64,000 nucleotides of DNA, taken from contig NZ_NISX01000012.1 of the NCBI RefSeq assembly GCF_002591895.1, positions 91,308-155,307 of the forward strand, in the 5' to 3' direction. The translations under genes and the position numbers were made by a program. Positions within the stretch are counted from its first letter, which is position 1. Every line of letters begins with the position of its first letter. This stretch comes from Lacimicrobium alkaliphilum. GTDB taxonomy: Bacteria; Pseudomonadota; Gammaproteobacteria; Enterobacterales; Alteromonadaceae. Of the stretch, positions 28,795 to 38,330 are shown one piece after another. Below the pieces are notes generated by a model that was given only the letters and a program-made list of their open reading frames with translations, did not search any database and was not told the DNA's origin.

Positions 28795-28808
28795 TGTTTA
28801 CGATTACA
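28795..28808. promoter_or_regulatory. Degenerate second operator upstream of TonB receptor
   Basis: TGTTTACGATTACA keeps the right half (CGATTACA) of the 14-bp palindrome and part of the left. It lies about 105 bases downstream of the perfect site, about ten helical turns, so looping between the two is possible. Confidence 0.5.
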
Positions 28809-28831
28809 TTAATGCACAAGCGGAGAAGCCA

Positions 28832-31735
28832 ATGGCTATCAGGAACATGAACAATCAGACCTCTGCAAAAAGAGGCTTTACCAAAACACTGCTTTGTCTT
28901 TCTATTCTCAGCGCTATGGGTACGGGCGTGGCAGCAGCTCAGGATAACGGGCAGTCTTCTGATGCAGAGGACACCGAAGTGATCGAAGTTAGGGGTATTC
29001 GTGCCTCAGCAGCGGAGAACCTGGCGATTAAGCGTCTGTCCAATGCTGTCGTTGATGCGATTACCGCAGAAGACATAGGCAAGTTTCCGGATAAGAACGT
29101 TGCGGACTCCCTGCAACGTGTTCCCGGTGTGGTGATCCAGCGCAGCGGTGGTGAAGGGGCCACTGTCAGTATCCGTGGCTTATCTTCAGATCTGACATTC
29201 ACTCAGCTCAATGGCAATTTTATTGCCTCTTCTCCGGGCGAGCCAAGCCGCTCCTTCTCATACGCGCTGTTGCCTTCGACCATGATTCAGAAAGTTGAGG
29301 TGTTTAAATCTTCTGAAGCTCGCCTGGATGAAGGTGGCATTGGCGGTACCATCTTACTGCACTCCCGCAAGCCGCTGCAGATGGAAAAAAATTCCGGTAT
29401 TTTCAACATTGAGGCAACCAACTCGGATATCACCGACAAAAACGAACCTCAGTTCAGCGGCGTGTACTCGTGGAAAAACGATGACGAAGACTTTGGTATG
29501 TTACTGGGCTACACCCGGCAGGATCGTACCAACCGCTCGCAAACCTCGCGTATCAATATAATGAACCAGAACTACCTGTACACCGAGAGGGTTGATAATC
29601 AGGAAGTTGAAGGTGGGGCCACCGGCTATGCTGCCCAGAGCATGGTTCAGGAAGTATTGGAAGAGGAACGGGAGCGTACCGGCACGCAACTGACGCTGCA
29701 GTGGCGGCCCACTGACAATCTTGAAGTGGGGATGAATTATTTCCGCTTCACCTTGGGTCAGGACTCCATCCTAAATCAACTGGAGTACCCGGAGTGGAAC
29801 AATAATGATCGCTTCTGGACTGACGTCAGAGTCAATGAAGCAGCTAATTTTGTTACCGGTATCGATTATCACGTTGGCGTATCCGGTGAGCAGCAGGTCT
29901 CTCCGATTCCCAGGATGAACGGTGAATATAAAATTGAAGAGTCGACGTCCGATACGTTTGATTTCTTTATGGAGTACGAGGGACTTAACTTCAATGCACG
30001 GGTTGTAGCTGGTCATACTGAAGCTGAAGGTGGTCCTTCTGAGAAGTATCGGGCGGCTTACTATGCCGGGGAGTCATCATTGTTTTACGGGTATGATTTT
30101 TCTGACCGTAAGATGACTACCTATATGGACCCTGAGATGATTAATAATCTGGCCGCAGGTATAGGTGGTGAGGCAGATGCCGGGGCCACAGATTCCAGCT
30201 TTGTAACCGGTACTCAGGAAGAGACCTATGCTCAGTTGGATGTGGACTACTTCCTGGATTATGGCATCGTCGACACGCTGCGTTTTGGTGCCAAGTACCG
30301 AAAAGGTGAAATTCATCGGGACACCCGTAACAGTTTCTACCTCGACCCGGCTCTGGATATCGAAGCAGAAGAAGCCAGCGGCGGTATCAACCTGGATGAT
30401 GATTACTCTAAAAATGGCGGCATCCCTGAACTGACCGGACTGATTCGCCCTCAATCACTGGACAACCTGTCTGATGTGATCAATACCAACTTGTTCCCGG
30501 CCGTAGACTGGCATAAATATCAGGACTATTTGCTGGACAATTTTGTTCACTACACCCGCATTGAACCTAATTATGTGTACGGGGTAGAGGAAGAAATAGC
30601 CGCGGCTTATCTTCAGGCCGACTATTCCTATGAGAATTTTCGCGGTAACTTTGGTGTGCGGGTGGTAAAAACCACAACCACCAGCGGTTCATCAGATAAA
30701 GTCAGGTACCGGCTTGACTGGAAAGACAGTGAAGGAAACGAGCTGCCTGAAGATGAGCGCCTCTACGAAGACTTTATCTATATTGAAAAGGAAAACAGCG
30801 ATACCAAGGTATTGCCCAGCCTGAACCTGGTTTGGGATATCGATAAAAACTGGGTGCTGCGTGCGGCGGCTGCAAAAGTGATGGCCAGACCCGGATATGA
30901 TGATCTGGGCCAGTTCCAGACACTGACTTACACCTCCAGTGAATACGCTGCCGATCGCTCCAGCGCAGATAACTTCGATCCTGTTGATGATGTTGAAGGC
31001 TGGACAGGTTCAGGTGGTAACACTGAATTGCTGCCGTTTGAGTCTACCCAGTTTGATCTGTCACTGGAGTACTACTACGGAAATGGTTCAGGTGCCGGTA
31101 TTGCATTGTTTAGTAAGGATGTGGACAACTTTGTTGTGCCGCTGATTATTGATGTTACCCGGGATGTACCTGACATGAGTTTCACTCTGCCCAATGCCGG
31201 CGATGAAACGATAAATGTCAGCGGTGACAATATTCAGGTGAGGGATTTCTACACCACGGCCAACGGTACCAACGCCACTTCTAAAGGTATGGAAGTTTTT
31301 GTTCAGCACTTCTTCGATAATGGTTACGGCATCTACGCCAACTACACCCGCAATAATACCAATCAGGCTGATATTGAACTGAGTGGTGAAAAAGTCGGTG
31401 AATCGCCATTGGCCGGCAGCTCTAAATATCAGATGAACTTTTCCGTTTTTTATGAGGATGAGCTGTTTAGTGTTCGGGCTTCCTATAACAAACGGGGTCC
31501 TACCGTCGGTGGATATAACGCCTCATGGGAAATGAACTACTACACGGATACCTATGATCAGGTAGATGTGAATGCCAGTTATAACTACAGCGAAAACCTG
31601 GTGTTTAATGCCTCGGTAATCAACCTGACCCAGTCAGATACCTATGTTCACCTCGGTGATGACACTAAGGACCGTTTCATCAGGAATTCCTATGGCGGCC
31701 GTCGCTTCTATGCAGGCGCAACTTACCGCTTCTAA
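28832..31735 (+). CDS. TonB-dependent receptor for N-glycan-derived oligosaccharides
   Basis: 967 residues. After a signal peptide (about 1-36, ending GVAAAQ) it has a TonB box (EVIEVRGIRAS) and a plug (DAITAEDIGKFPDKNVADSLQRVPGVVIQR, ATVSIRGLSSDLTFTQLNG, PSTMIQKVEVFKSSEARLDEGGIGGTI), and it ends YGGRRFYAGATYRF. The IGKFPDKNVAESLQR-type plug is characteristic of proteobacterial carbohydrate receptors. It heads the plus-strand operon, just below the LacI-type operator, so oligomannose or N-glycan import is inferred from context. GGAGA lies six bases upstream of the ATG. Confidence 0.93.
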   Translation: MAIRNMNNQTSAKRGFTKTLLCLSILSAMGTGVAAAQDNGQSSDAEDTEVIEVRGIRASAAENLAIKRLSNAVVDAITAEDIGKFPDKNVADSLQRVPGVVIQRSGGEGATVSIRGLSSDLTFTQLNGNFIASSPGEPSRSFSYALLPSTMIQKVEVFKSSEARLDEGGIGGTILLHSRKPLQMEKNSGIFNIEATNSDITDKNEPQFSGVYSWKNDDEDFGMLLGYTRQDRTNRSQTSRINIMNQNYLYTERVDNQEVEGGATGYAAQSMVQEVLEEERERTGTQLTLQWRPTDNLEVGMNYFRFTLGQDSILNQLEYPEWNNNDRFWTDVRVNEAANFVTGIDYHVGVSGEQQVSPIPRMNGEYKIEESTSDTFDFFMEYEGLNFNARVVAGHTEAEGGPSEKYRAAYYAGESSLFYGYDFSDRKMTTYMDPEMINNLAAGIGGEADAGATDSSFVTGTQEETYAQLDVDYFLDYGIVDTLRFGAKYRKGEIHRDTRNSFYLDPALDIEAEEASGGINLDDDYSKNGGIPELTGLIRPQSLDNLSDVINTNLFPAVDWHKYQDYLLDNFVHYTRIEPNYVYGVEEEIAAAYLQADYSYENFRGNFGVRVVKTTTTSGSSDKVRYRLDWKDSEGNELPEDERLYEDFIYIEKENSDTKVLPSLNLVWDIDKNWVLRAAAAKVMARPGYDDLGQFQTLTYTSSEYAADRSSADNFDPVDDVEGWTGSGGNTELLPFESTQFDLSLEYYYGNGSGAGIALFSKDVDNFVVPLIIDVTRDVPDMSFTLPNAGDETINVSGDNIQVRDFYTTANGTNATSKGMEVFVQHFFDNGYGIYANYTRNNTNQADIELSGEKVGESPLAGSSKYQMNFSVFYEDELFSVRASYNKRGPTVGGYNASWEMNYYTDTYDQVDVNASYNYSENLVFNASVINLTQSDTYVHLGDDTKDRFIRNSYGGRRFYAGATYRF

Positions 31736-31785
31736 GTGCACAAACCCAAAGCACTAACAGAAAACGAATTGATAGAGGAATAATA

Positions 31786-34593
31786 ATGAGCAAGCTCAAA
31801 CTAACAAAACTCTCGGCCGTTGTTGGACTAGCCCTGACGGGTCTTTATGGATGCGGTGGTGCGGACAGCGCGGATCCGGCAGATATTCCGGTGACCCCTA
31901 AAACCACTTCTGCGGATCTGGTAGGGCAGGTTACAAAAGGGACCGTCAGTAACGCAGCGGTGAGCGTCACCCAGCTGAATGGTTCAGCCATTTCAATTAC
32001 CTCTGGTGATCGCACTGATGCCGAAGGGCAAATCAACATGAGTGTTGAAGGCGCAGATGGCTTTGGTATTAACAGTATGGTTAAGCTAGTGGTCACTGCT
32101 GATGCTGATTCGAGTATGGTATGTGATGCACCAAGCTGTGGTGACATGGCCATGGGCGATATGATCACCGGTGGCTTACTTTCCGGAACTGAACTGACCT
32201 CAATGACCTATCTGAGTGTGCCTTTTGCGACTTCCGCAGATGGCACCGCAGATGCGACTTTCCAGGCCAATGCGCTGACGACAATCGCCACTGCATTGGT
32301 TGAAAAAGATGTTGCGGGCGGGCGCAATGTGTCTGTTCGCCAGCTTTATGAACTCGCACTCGAGGACAATTCACTGACAACACTCAAAGCTTTGGGTGTG
32401 GATGCGAAACAGAATGTTTTCAGCGGCGATCTGGTCAGCGCGGAAGCCTATGAAAACTTCGTTTCAGGTGAAGACTGTGTGGATCTTGTGGGCGAAGACG
32501 GTGAACCCACAGGAGAACAGGAATGCACTGACACGCTGGTTAGTACCGACATTATCAAGCTGTCTCTTGCCAACGCCGCTTTTGCTGACATTGGGCCAGA
32601 CAGTACGATTAACGCGCGTATCAGCAACACCATCGAAACCATTGGCATAGCACAGGACGGAGATATTACCGTACTGAAACCACTACGCGAGCAAATGCTG
32701 GCGACGGTTTCCGCGGTGCCGTTTCTGGATCAGCTTGGAATGGCGGCCGAAGATGTCATTGATCTGGCTTTACCCTTTCTGGAAGAAGAACTGAACACAG
32801 GGCCATTGGTAGCGGTATCAACCGATGATGCCACCATTACTGCCAGAAACCAGATTAGCGAGGCTGAAGCCGGACCGAAGGCGTTTGATGGTGATGTAAA
32901 TACCAAATGGTTAGATCACAATGACTGGAGTGGCGCACCTACCGAGGAAGACCCGTCCTGGGTTCAGGTGGAGTTTGCTGAACCTCAGGCTATAAGTAGC
33001 CTGGCTTTAACCAGTGCCAATGATGCGCCAAGCCGCGATCCGGAAAATTTTAACCTGCAGGCCTCTGACGACGGTGAAAACTGGGTAACAGTGGCAGAAT
33101 TTCTGGGTGAAACCTTTGATGAGCGCTTCGAGCGCAAAGAGTTTAGCTTTGCCAACGGTCTGAAATACAGCCACTACCGTTTAAATATTACCAAGAACAA
33201 AGGTGATGACGGATTGATGCAAGTGGCGGAAATTGAATTTTTCGGACCCGTTTACGCAGATGTGGTTCAGCCCGCATCGGAGGCCAGTATTACTGCTCGC
33301 GGTGCAATCAGCGATAATGAAGCAGCACCAATGCTGTTCGATGGTGATACACAAACCAAATGGCTGGACAATACTGGCGTGCCTACAGCAGAAGACCCAT
33401 CGTGGGTTCAGGTGGATTTTGCGACGCCTGTGGCCGTCGGTACCCTGGCGATTACCAGTGCCAATGACGCACCCAGCCGCGATCCGGAGAACTTTAATCT
33501 GCAAGGCTCCAATGATGGTGGCGTAACCTGGGTAACATTGGCAAGCTGGCTGGCTGAATCCTTTGATGAGCGTTTTGAACGTCAGTTGTTTAATCTCGAT
33601 AATGGCCTGGCGTTCAGTAGCTATCGTTTCAATGTCACCAAAAACAAGGGTGACGACAGCATGATGCAGATAGCCGAGCTTGAACTAATCGGTCCACAAC
33701 TGGCCGATCTTAACCATGCGCTCGATTACACAAACGTTGAGGCCCGCGGTGCTATCAGCGACGCTGAGGCCGGGATTATGGCTTTTGATGACGACAGCCA
33801 AACCAAGTGGTTAGACAATACGGCCGTACCAACCGCCGAAGAGCCAGCCTGGGTTGAGGTGTCATTGCCAGAATCGCAGGCGGTGAATCAGGTGGTACTG
33901 ATCAGTGCCAACGATGCGCCGGACCGTGATCCTGAAAACTTTACCCTGCAGGCCACCAGTGACGGTGAGTACTGGGTAACCCTGGGTGAATGGTTAGGTG
34001 TATCCTTCGATGAGCGGTTTGAACGCCAGACCTTCCCGGTCGTCAATTCTCTGGGTTACAGCCAGTATCGGTTCAATATCACTAAAAACAAAGGTGACAG
34101 CAACCTGATGCAGATTGCTGAAATTGGTCTGGTGGGTCCACAGTACCAGTCAGTGGTGCTGACTCAAAGTGGTGCAACCTATGTGGAGCGTGCAGCCATC
34201 AGTGACAATGAAGCCGGTTCGATGGCCTTTGATGGCGACGCCCAGACTAAATGGCTCGACAATGCTGGCGTGCCAACAGCCGAAGAGCCGTCATGGATTG
34301 ATATTTCACTGGCTCAGGCCGGAACCGTTAATCAGCTGGCAATGACCAGTGCTAACGATGCACCGAGCCGGGATCCGGAAAACTTCCGTCTGCTGGGCTC
34401 CAACGATGGTGAAACGTGGTCGTTGGTTGGCGAGTGGATTGGAGAGTCTTTCGATGAGCGCTTTGAACGTAAGGTTTTCCCCACCACCAATGGTCGTAGC
34501 TTTATGTTCTACCGGGTTGAAATCACCAAAAACAAAGGTGACGACAGCCTGATGCAAGTGGCCGAGATCGAGTTAATCGGTCCTCAGCTCTAG
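31786..34593 (+). CDS. Surface lipoprotein with four tandem discoidin/CBM32-like domains
   Basis: 935 residues with lipobox LYGC (about residue 23). Residues about 45-345 are a Thr/Ala/Asp-rich region that I do not recognise. Four repeats of about 140-145 residues follow (about 346, 496, 643 and 791 onward). Each carries ARxxISxxEA, AFDGDxxTKWLD, PSWVxVxxA, SANDAPSRDPENF, DERFERxxF, YRxxITKNKGDxxLMQxAE and IGP. The pattern is that of F5/8 type C (discoidin, CBM32) sugar-binding domains. It probably captures glycans at the cell surface for the TonB receptor, working like a SusD-equivalent. No catalytic motif was seen. Confidence 0.85.
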   Translation: MSKLKLTKLSAVVGLALTGLYGCGGADSADPADIPVTPKTTSADLVGQVTKGTVSNAAVSVTQLNGSAISITSGDRTDAEGQINMSVEGADGFGINSMVKLVVTADADSSMVCDAPSCGDMAMGDMITGGLLSGTELTSMTYLSVPFATSADGTADATFQANALTTIATALVEKDVAGGRNVSVRQLYELALEDNSLTTLKALGVDAKQNVFSGDLVSAEAYENFVSGEDCVDLVGEDGEPTGEQECTDTLVSTDIIKLSLANAAFADIGPDSTINARISNTIETIGIAQDGDITVLKPLREQMLATVSAVPFLDQLGMAAEDVIDLALPFLEEELNTGPLVAVSTDDATITARNQISEAEAGPKAFDGDVNTKWLDHNDWSGAPTEEDPSWVQVEFAEPQAISSLALTSANDAPSRDPENFNLQASDDGENWVTVAEFLGETFDERFERKEFSFANGLKYSHYRLNITKNKGDDGLMQVAEIEFFGPVYADVVQPASEASITARGAISDNEAAPMLFDGDTQTKWLDNTGVPTAEDPSWVQVDFATPVAVGTLAITSANDAPSRDPENFNLQGSNDGGVTWVTLASWLAESFDERFERQLFNLDNGLAFSSYRFNVTKNKGDDSMMQIAELELIGPQLADLNHALDYTNVEARGAISDAEAGIMAFDDDSQTKWLDNTAVPTAEEPAWVEVSLPESQAVNQVVLISANDAPDRDPENFTLQATSDGEYWVTLGEWLGVSFDERFERQTFPVVNSLGYSQYRFNITKNKGDSNLMQIAEIGLVGPQYQSVVLTQSGATYVERAAISDNEAGSMAFDGDAQTKWLDNAGVPTAEEPSWIDISLAQAGTVNQLAMTSANDAPSRDPENFRLLGSNDGETWSLVGEWIGESFDERFERKVFPTTNGRSFMFYRVEITKNKGDDSLMQVAEIELIGPQL
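32824..34590 (+). repeat. Four tandem ~435-bp repeats encoding CBM32-like domains
   Basis: Units begin at about 32824, 33274, 33715 and 34159. They are similar at the protein level but clearly diverged in DNA (for example AEEP/AEDP and SRDP/DRDP changes), indicating old duplications kept under selection rather than a recent expansion. Confidence 0.8.
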
Positions 34594-34600
34594 CCTCCTG

Positions 34601-34633
34601 AACGCGGTCAGAAATATATCTGGCCGCGTTTCC
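34601..34633 (+). terminator. Hairpin between CBM32 lipoprotein and GlcNAc kinase genes
   Basis: AACGCGGTCAGA and TCTGGCCGCGTT form a 12-bp stem with one G-T wobble around a six-base loop, followed by TT and then C-rich sequence. With so short a T run it is better seen as a partial terminator, letting the receptor and binding protein be made in excess over the enzymes downstream. Confidence 0.6.
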
Positions 34634-34727
34634 CATTCTGAAATAAGGACTGGTGCCCATCCGGACCTGTCTGCACTATGTCAGATTAACTATGATACAG
34701 ACTGAATTAATAAAACCAGAGCAGAGT

Positions 34728-35624
34728 ATGGGTTCGCAACAACAGGTTCCTTTGTTTATGGGTATCGATGGTGGTGGCAGCCATTGTCGGGTACGAATTG
34801 AAGATGCTGGCGGCAACCTGCTCGGCCATGGACGCGGTGGCCCTGCTAACCCGGTCAGTGGCGTAGAGCAGTGCATCGATTCAATACTCAGTGCCACACA
34901 ACAGGCCCTGAGAATGGCAAAGCTGGATCAACAGTGTATTCATCAACTTGATGTCGGCGCCGGGCTGGCCGGGTTGCACTTACCCGCGATGCACCAAGCG
35001 ATGCAAGGCTGGCAACATCCTTTTGCGTCGCTCAGCCTGACCACAGATCTGGATGTGGCGGCCTTAGGTGCCCATCAGGGTGAAGACGGTGCGGTGATTA
35101 TTCTCGGTACCGGTTTCAGTGCACTGGCGCGACACCAGGGACGAACAACCCAGATTGGCGGCTATGGTTTTCCCATCAATGCCACGTGCAGCGGTTCGTG
35201 GTTCGGTCTGGAGGCGATTAAAGCCGTTTTGCTGGACGCCGATGGTATCGGACCTGCTACCGGGTTAACCGGTGAATTGCTCGCAGAAATTTCCCCTGTG
35301 ATGCTGGCACAGCAACTGCAAAACGCGACACCGGGTGAGTTCGCGCGATACGCACCAGGGGTTTTTGCACAGGCCAGCAAGGGTGATGCAGTGAGTCTGC
35401 AATTAATCGAACAGGGTGCAGATTTCATTCAGCGGGTTATCGCTAAGCTGCAGGACACCGGTTGTCAGCGTCTGGCCATGCTGGGGGGGATCAGTCCGCA
35501 TATCCGTCCATGGCTGGATGAGGCCTGTCAGCAGCAAATAACCGCAGCCAAAGCCACAGCTGAACAAGGGGCTGTGCTTTTTGCCCGTCAGCAGTTGACG
35601 CAGCATATGGCCCGTATCCAGTAA
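34728..35624 (+). CDS. BadF/BcrA-family GlcNAc kinase
   Basis: 298 residues from the ATG at 34728. The N-terminal ASKHA nucleotide-binding motif FMGIDGGGSHCRVRIED starts about ten residues in, followed by GRGGPANPVSG, LTTDLDVAALGAH, DGAVIILGTGFSALA and GGYGFPINATCSGSWFGLEAI. This matches eukaryotic-type N-acetylglucosamine kinases, which make GlcNAc-6-P. Upstream in-frame starts (ATG 34692, GTG 34653) exist, and none has a strong ribosome-binding site. In this operon it would phosphorylate GlcNAc released by the glycosylasparaginase and by beta-mannosidase action. A glucosamine kinase role is an alternative. Confidence 0.85.
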   Translation: MGSQQQVPLFMGIDGGGSHCRVRIEDAGGNLLGHGRGGPANPVSGVEQCIDSILSATQQALRMAKLDQQCIHQLDVGAGLAGLHLPAMHQAMQGWQHPFASLSLTTDLDVAALGAHQGEDGAVIILGTGFSALARHQGRTTQIGGYGFPINATCSGSWFGLEAIKAVLLDADGIGPATGLTGELLAEISPVMLAQQLQNATPGEFARYAPGVFAQASKGDAVSLQLIEQGADFIQRVIAKLQDTGCQRLAMLGGISPHIRPWLDEACQQQITAAKATAEQGAVLFARQQLTQHMARIQ

Positions 35625-35643
35625 GTTTCTATCAGGAAAACCA

Positions 35644-36609
35644 ATGACTTCACGAAGACAGTTTCTGAAATTCTCTGCCCTTAGCACTGCAGCCGGCCTG
35701 TTAATGCCGAAGCTGGCGCGAGCAAAATCAGTCAACAAGCCCATCGTGGTGTCCACCTGGGAGCATGGCGGTCCGGCTAATGTTGCGGCCTGGAAAATAC
35801 TCGCGCGCAATGGTCGTGCACTGGATGCGGTGGAAGCCGGCGTCAGGGTGCCGGAGGCCGATCCTGCGGTACGTACCGTTGGCTATGGCGGTTATCCCGA
35901 TGCCAGCGGCAAGGTGACCCTCGATGCCTGCATTATGGACGAGAACATGAACTGCGGTTCGGTTGCTTATCTGCAGGATATCAGGCATCCGATTTCTGTC
36001 GCCCGCCGGGTGATGGAGCACACGCCCCATGTCATGCTGGTGGGAGAGGGAGCGAAACAGTTCGCCCTTGAGCAGGGCTTTAAGGAAGAAAACCTGCTCA
36101 CCGAACAGTCCAAAGCAGAATGGCAGGCCTGGCTGAAAAGTCGCGAAGTGCAGCATATCAATATCGAGAACCATGACACCATTGGTATGTTGGCACTGGA
36201 TGGTAACGGCGATTTGTCCGGAGCCTGCACAACCAGTGGCGCTGCCTATAAGATGCCTGGCCGGGTAGGGGATTCGCCCATCATCGGGGCGGGGCTTTAT
36301 GTCGATAACGAGGTCGGCGCCGCGACCGCGACCGGAATGGGCGAGCTGATGATGAAGACCGTTGGCTGTCATCTGGTGGTGGAACTGATGCGCCAGGGCG
36401 CTTCGCCCGAGCAGGCCTGCAAACAGGCGGTATTGCGGATTGCTGATAAGCTCGGTGATTACCAGGCTTTTCAGGTGGGGTTTCTGGCGCTGGATAAGCA
36501 GGGGCGCTATGGTGCCTATTGTATTCAGTCCGGGTTTAATTATGCGGTAAAAGATCATCAACAGGACAGTCTGTTTGACGCCAAAAGTCTGCTCAGAGGT
36601 AATACATGA
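35644..36609 (+). CDS. N4-(beta-N-acetylglucosaminyl)-L-asparaginase (glycosylasparaginase), Tat-exported
   Basis: 321 residues. It hydrolyses the GlcNAc-Asn bond left after N-glycan removal. The N-terminus has a twin-arginine signal (TSRRQFLKFSAL...LARA), so it is folded before export. The Ntn-hydrolase autocleavage site HDTIGM places the nucleophile at Thr179 (cleavage after Asp178). GRVGDSPIIGAGLYVDNEVGAATATGMGE follows, as in human AGA and Elizabethkingia homologues. The stop overlaps the GH85 start (ATGA), coupling the two enzymes that act in sequence on the same linkage. Confidence 0.94.
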   Translation: MTSRRQFLKFSALSTAAGLLMPKLARAKSVNKPIVVSTWEHGGPANVAAWKILARNGRALDAVEAGVRVPEADPAVRTVGYGGYPDASGKVTLDACIMDENMNCGSVAYLQDIRHPISVARRVMEHTPHVMLVGEGAKQFALEQGFKEENLLTEQSKAEWQAWLKSREVQHINIENHDTIGMLALDGNGDLSGACTTSGAAYKMPGRVGDSPIIGAGLYVDNEVGAATATGMGELMMKTVGCHLVVELMRQGASPEQACKQAVLRIADKLGDYQAFQVGFLALDKQGRYGAYCIQSGFNYAVKDHQQDSLFDAKSLLRGNT

Positions 36610-38330
36610 GAGCGAGTCTGTTGCTGTATTGCCTTTTTTTTGCGGCTACCGCTGTTGCAGCCGAAATTAAACCCAATGAGCCACCTTTTGCGCTGTCTCT
36701 TGAGCAGCTCAGGGTCTGGTCTTCTACCAGTAAACTGGCCTCAGCCGATAATGTCGCCACGGTGCCTGTTGCCCGGCGAATTGATGCACCACTGAATGGC
36801 GAACAACGGCAGCTGGATTATCAGGCCAGGGTGCTCTATGCCCCGGATGGTATGAACAATTTTGCAAATTATCTGGATACCCAGTCTCAGTTCAATTTGT
36901 ACAATTTCACTCAGTGGTCACAGATCCATATTCTCAATTGGTTCGCCGGAACAGCTGACCATACGGTGCAGATTCCTGCCCGGCCCTGGGTCGAAACCGC
37001 GCATAGAAACGGGGTTAAGGTGATTGGGTCGGTGTTTCTGGCAGTTGCCCGTTGGGGAGGCAATCCGGATACTGCAGAAGCGTTGCTGGAACAGGATGAA
37101 CAGGGCCGTTTTATTATGGCTGACAAACTGATTGCAGTAGCACAGCATTACAATTTTGATGGTTGGCTGATTAATCAGGAAACCGATTTGACGGCGGTTA
37201 AAGACGCAAATAACAACTTGCTGGAAGGCAAAACCAACCCTCAGCGCGGTCAGGAACTGGCCGCACGATTGCTGGCCTTTATGCAGTACCTGACGGCCAG
37301 GGCTCCGCAGGGAATGGAAATTCACTGGTACGATGCCATGGTGGCAAGTGGTGAAGTGAAATGGCAGAACCAACTGAATCAGCACAACAGCCAGTACCTG
37401 CAGAGCGATGTGCCGGGTAGTGACGGGATGTTCCTTAACTATTGGTGGAACCGTGAAATGGTGCAGGACAGCCGGGAACAGGCCATATCACTGGGCCGCA
37501 GTCCTTATGATGTGTTCACCGGTGTTGATCTCTGGCCCAGCCGCAATGCCCAGCGGGCGTTCAGCCGTACCCAGTGGCTCAACTGGTTGTTTGAAGGTGA
37601 GCAAGCGCTTACTTCTGTGGCATTGTTTGCTCCTAATTTTAACTTTAACTTTGGGGGCGAGTCACATACGCCGGCTTTCAGTGATTTTGATACTAATCCC
37701 AATGACGAACAGGCCTTTTACCGGGCTCAGTTCAGGCTCTTCGCGGGTGATGACCTTAATCTGGCGGTGAAAGATCAACAGGGCTGGCCCGGGCTGGGTC
37801 GTCACCTGCCGGCTAAAAGTACCATTACCAGCCTGCCTTTTATCACCCACTTCAATACCGGCCACGGTAAAAAACGGGTCGTTAAAGGGGAAACACAGGG
37901 TGGCCCATGGAGCCATATAGGAAAGCAGGATTTGCTACCGACCTGGCAATTTGCCGTATTTGGCAATCCGGCCCTGGAGCTGGGTTACGATTTTGAACGG
38001 GTCTATACCGGTGGTAGCTCTTTGAGAATAACCACCAGGCAAAGTGAACAGCCTGCTCACGCGCCTTTGTATTATACCGGCTTTGTTCTTTCAGCTGATA
38101 GCGAGTTGCGGGTCACCTACCGTGGCGAGAGTTCGGGCCTGAAGGTGTATGTTCAGACCGAAGACGGACAGCGACATATGCTGGCCCTGCCCACTGCGGC
38201 AAACTGGCAAACTGTAAGCCTGTCTCTGAACAAACAGATGGGCCAGAAGGTAGTGCGAGTGGGCCTGATGCTGGAAGCGGATAGCCCGGTGATCGATGCC
38301 AATATTGGCAAGCTGGAAGTTCGCCCATGA
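36606..38330 (+). CDS. GH85 endo-beta-N-acetylglucosaminidase
   Basis: 574 residues with a signal peptide (about 1-18, ATAVAA). GH85 enzymes cut between the two core GlcNAc residues of N-glycans. The catalytic pair lies in FDGWLINQET: Asn190 (positions the acetamido group) and Glu192 (acid/base). HILNWFAGTADHTVQIPARPWVETAHRNGVKVIGSVF and MEIHWYDAMVASGEVKWQNQLN are further family blocks. The region after about residue 440 looks like a beta-sandwich accessory domain. It overlaps both neighbours by four bases. The nearby glycosylasparaginase and beta-mannosidase support an N-glycan substrate. Confidence 0.94.
   Translation: MRASLLLYCLFFAATAVAAEIKPNEPPFALSLEQLRVWSSTSKLASADNVATVPVARRIDAPLNGEQRQLDYQARVLYAPDGMNNFANYLDTQSQFNLYNFTQWSQIHILNWFAGTADHTVQIPARPWVETAHRNGVKVIGSVFLAVARWGGNPDTAEALLEQDEQGRFIMADKLIAVAQHYNFDGWLINQETDLTAVKDANNNLLEGKTNPQRGQELAARLLAFMQYLTARAPQGMEIHWYDAMVASGEVKWQNQLNQHNSQYLQSDVPGSDGMFLNYWWNREMVQDSREQAISLGRSPYDVFTGVDLWPSRNAQRAFSRTQWLNWLFEGEQALTSVALFAPNFNFNFGGESHTPAFSDFDTNPNDEQAFYRAQFRLFAGDDLNLAVKDQQGWPGLGRHLPAKSTITSLPFITHFNTGHGKKRVVKGETQGGPWSHIGKQDLLPTWQFAVFGNPALELGYDFERVYTGGSSLRITTRQSEQPAHAPLYYTGFVLSADSELRVTYRGESSGLKVYVQTEDGQRHMLALPTAANWQTVSLSLNKQMGQKVVRVGLMLEADSPVIDANIGKLEVRP

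Noticed and set aside
35728..36561. 277-residue minus-strand open frame
   Set aside because: Antisense to the glycosylasparaginase gene, whose catalytic motifs are intact.
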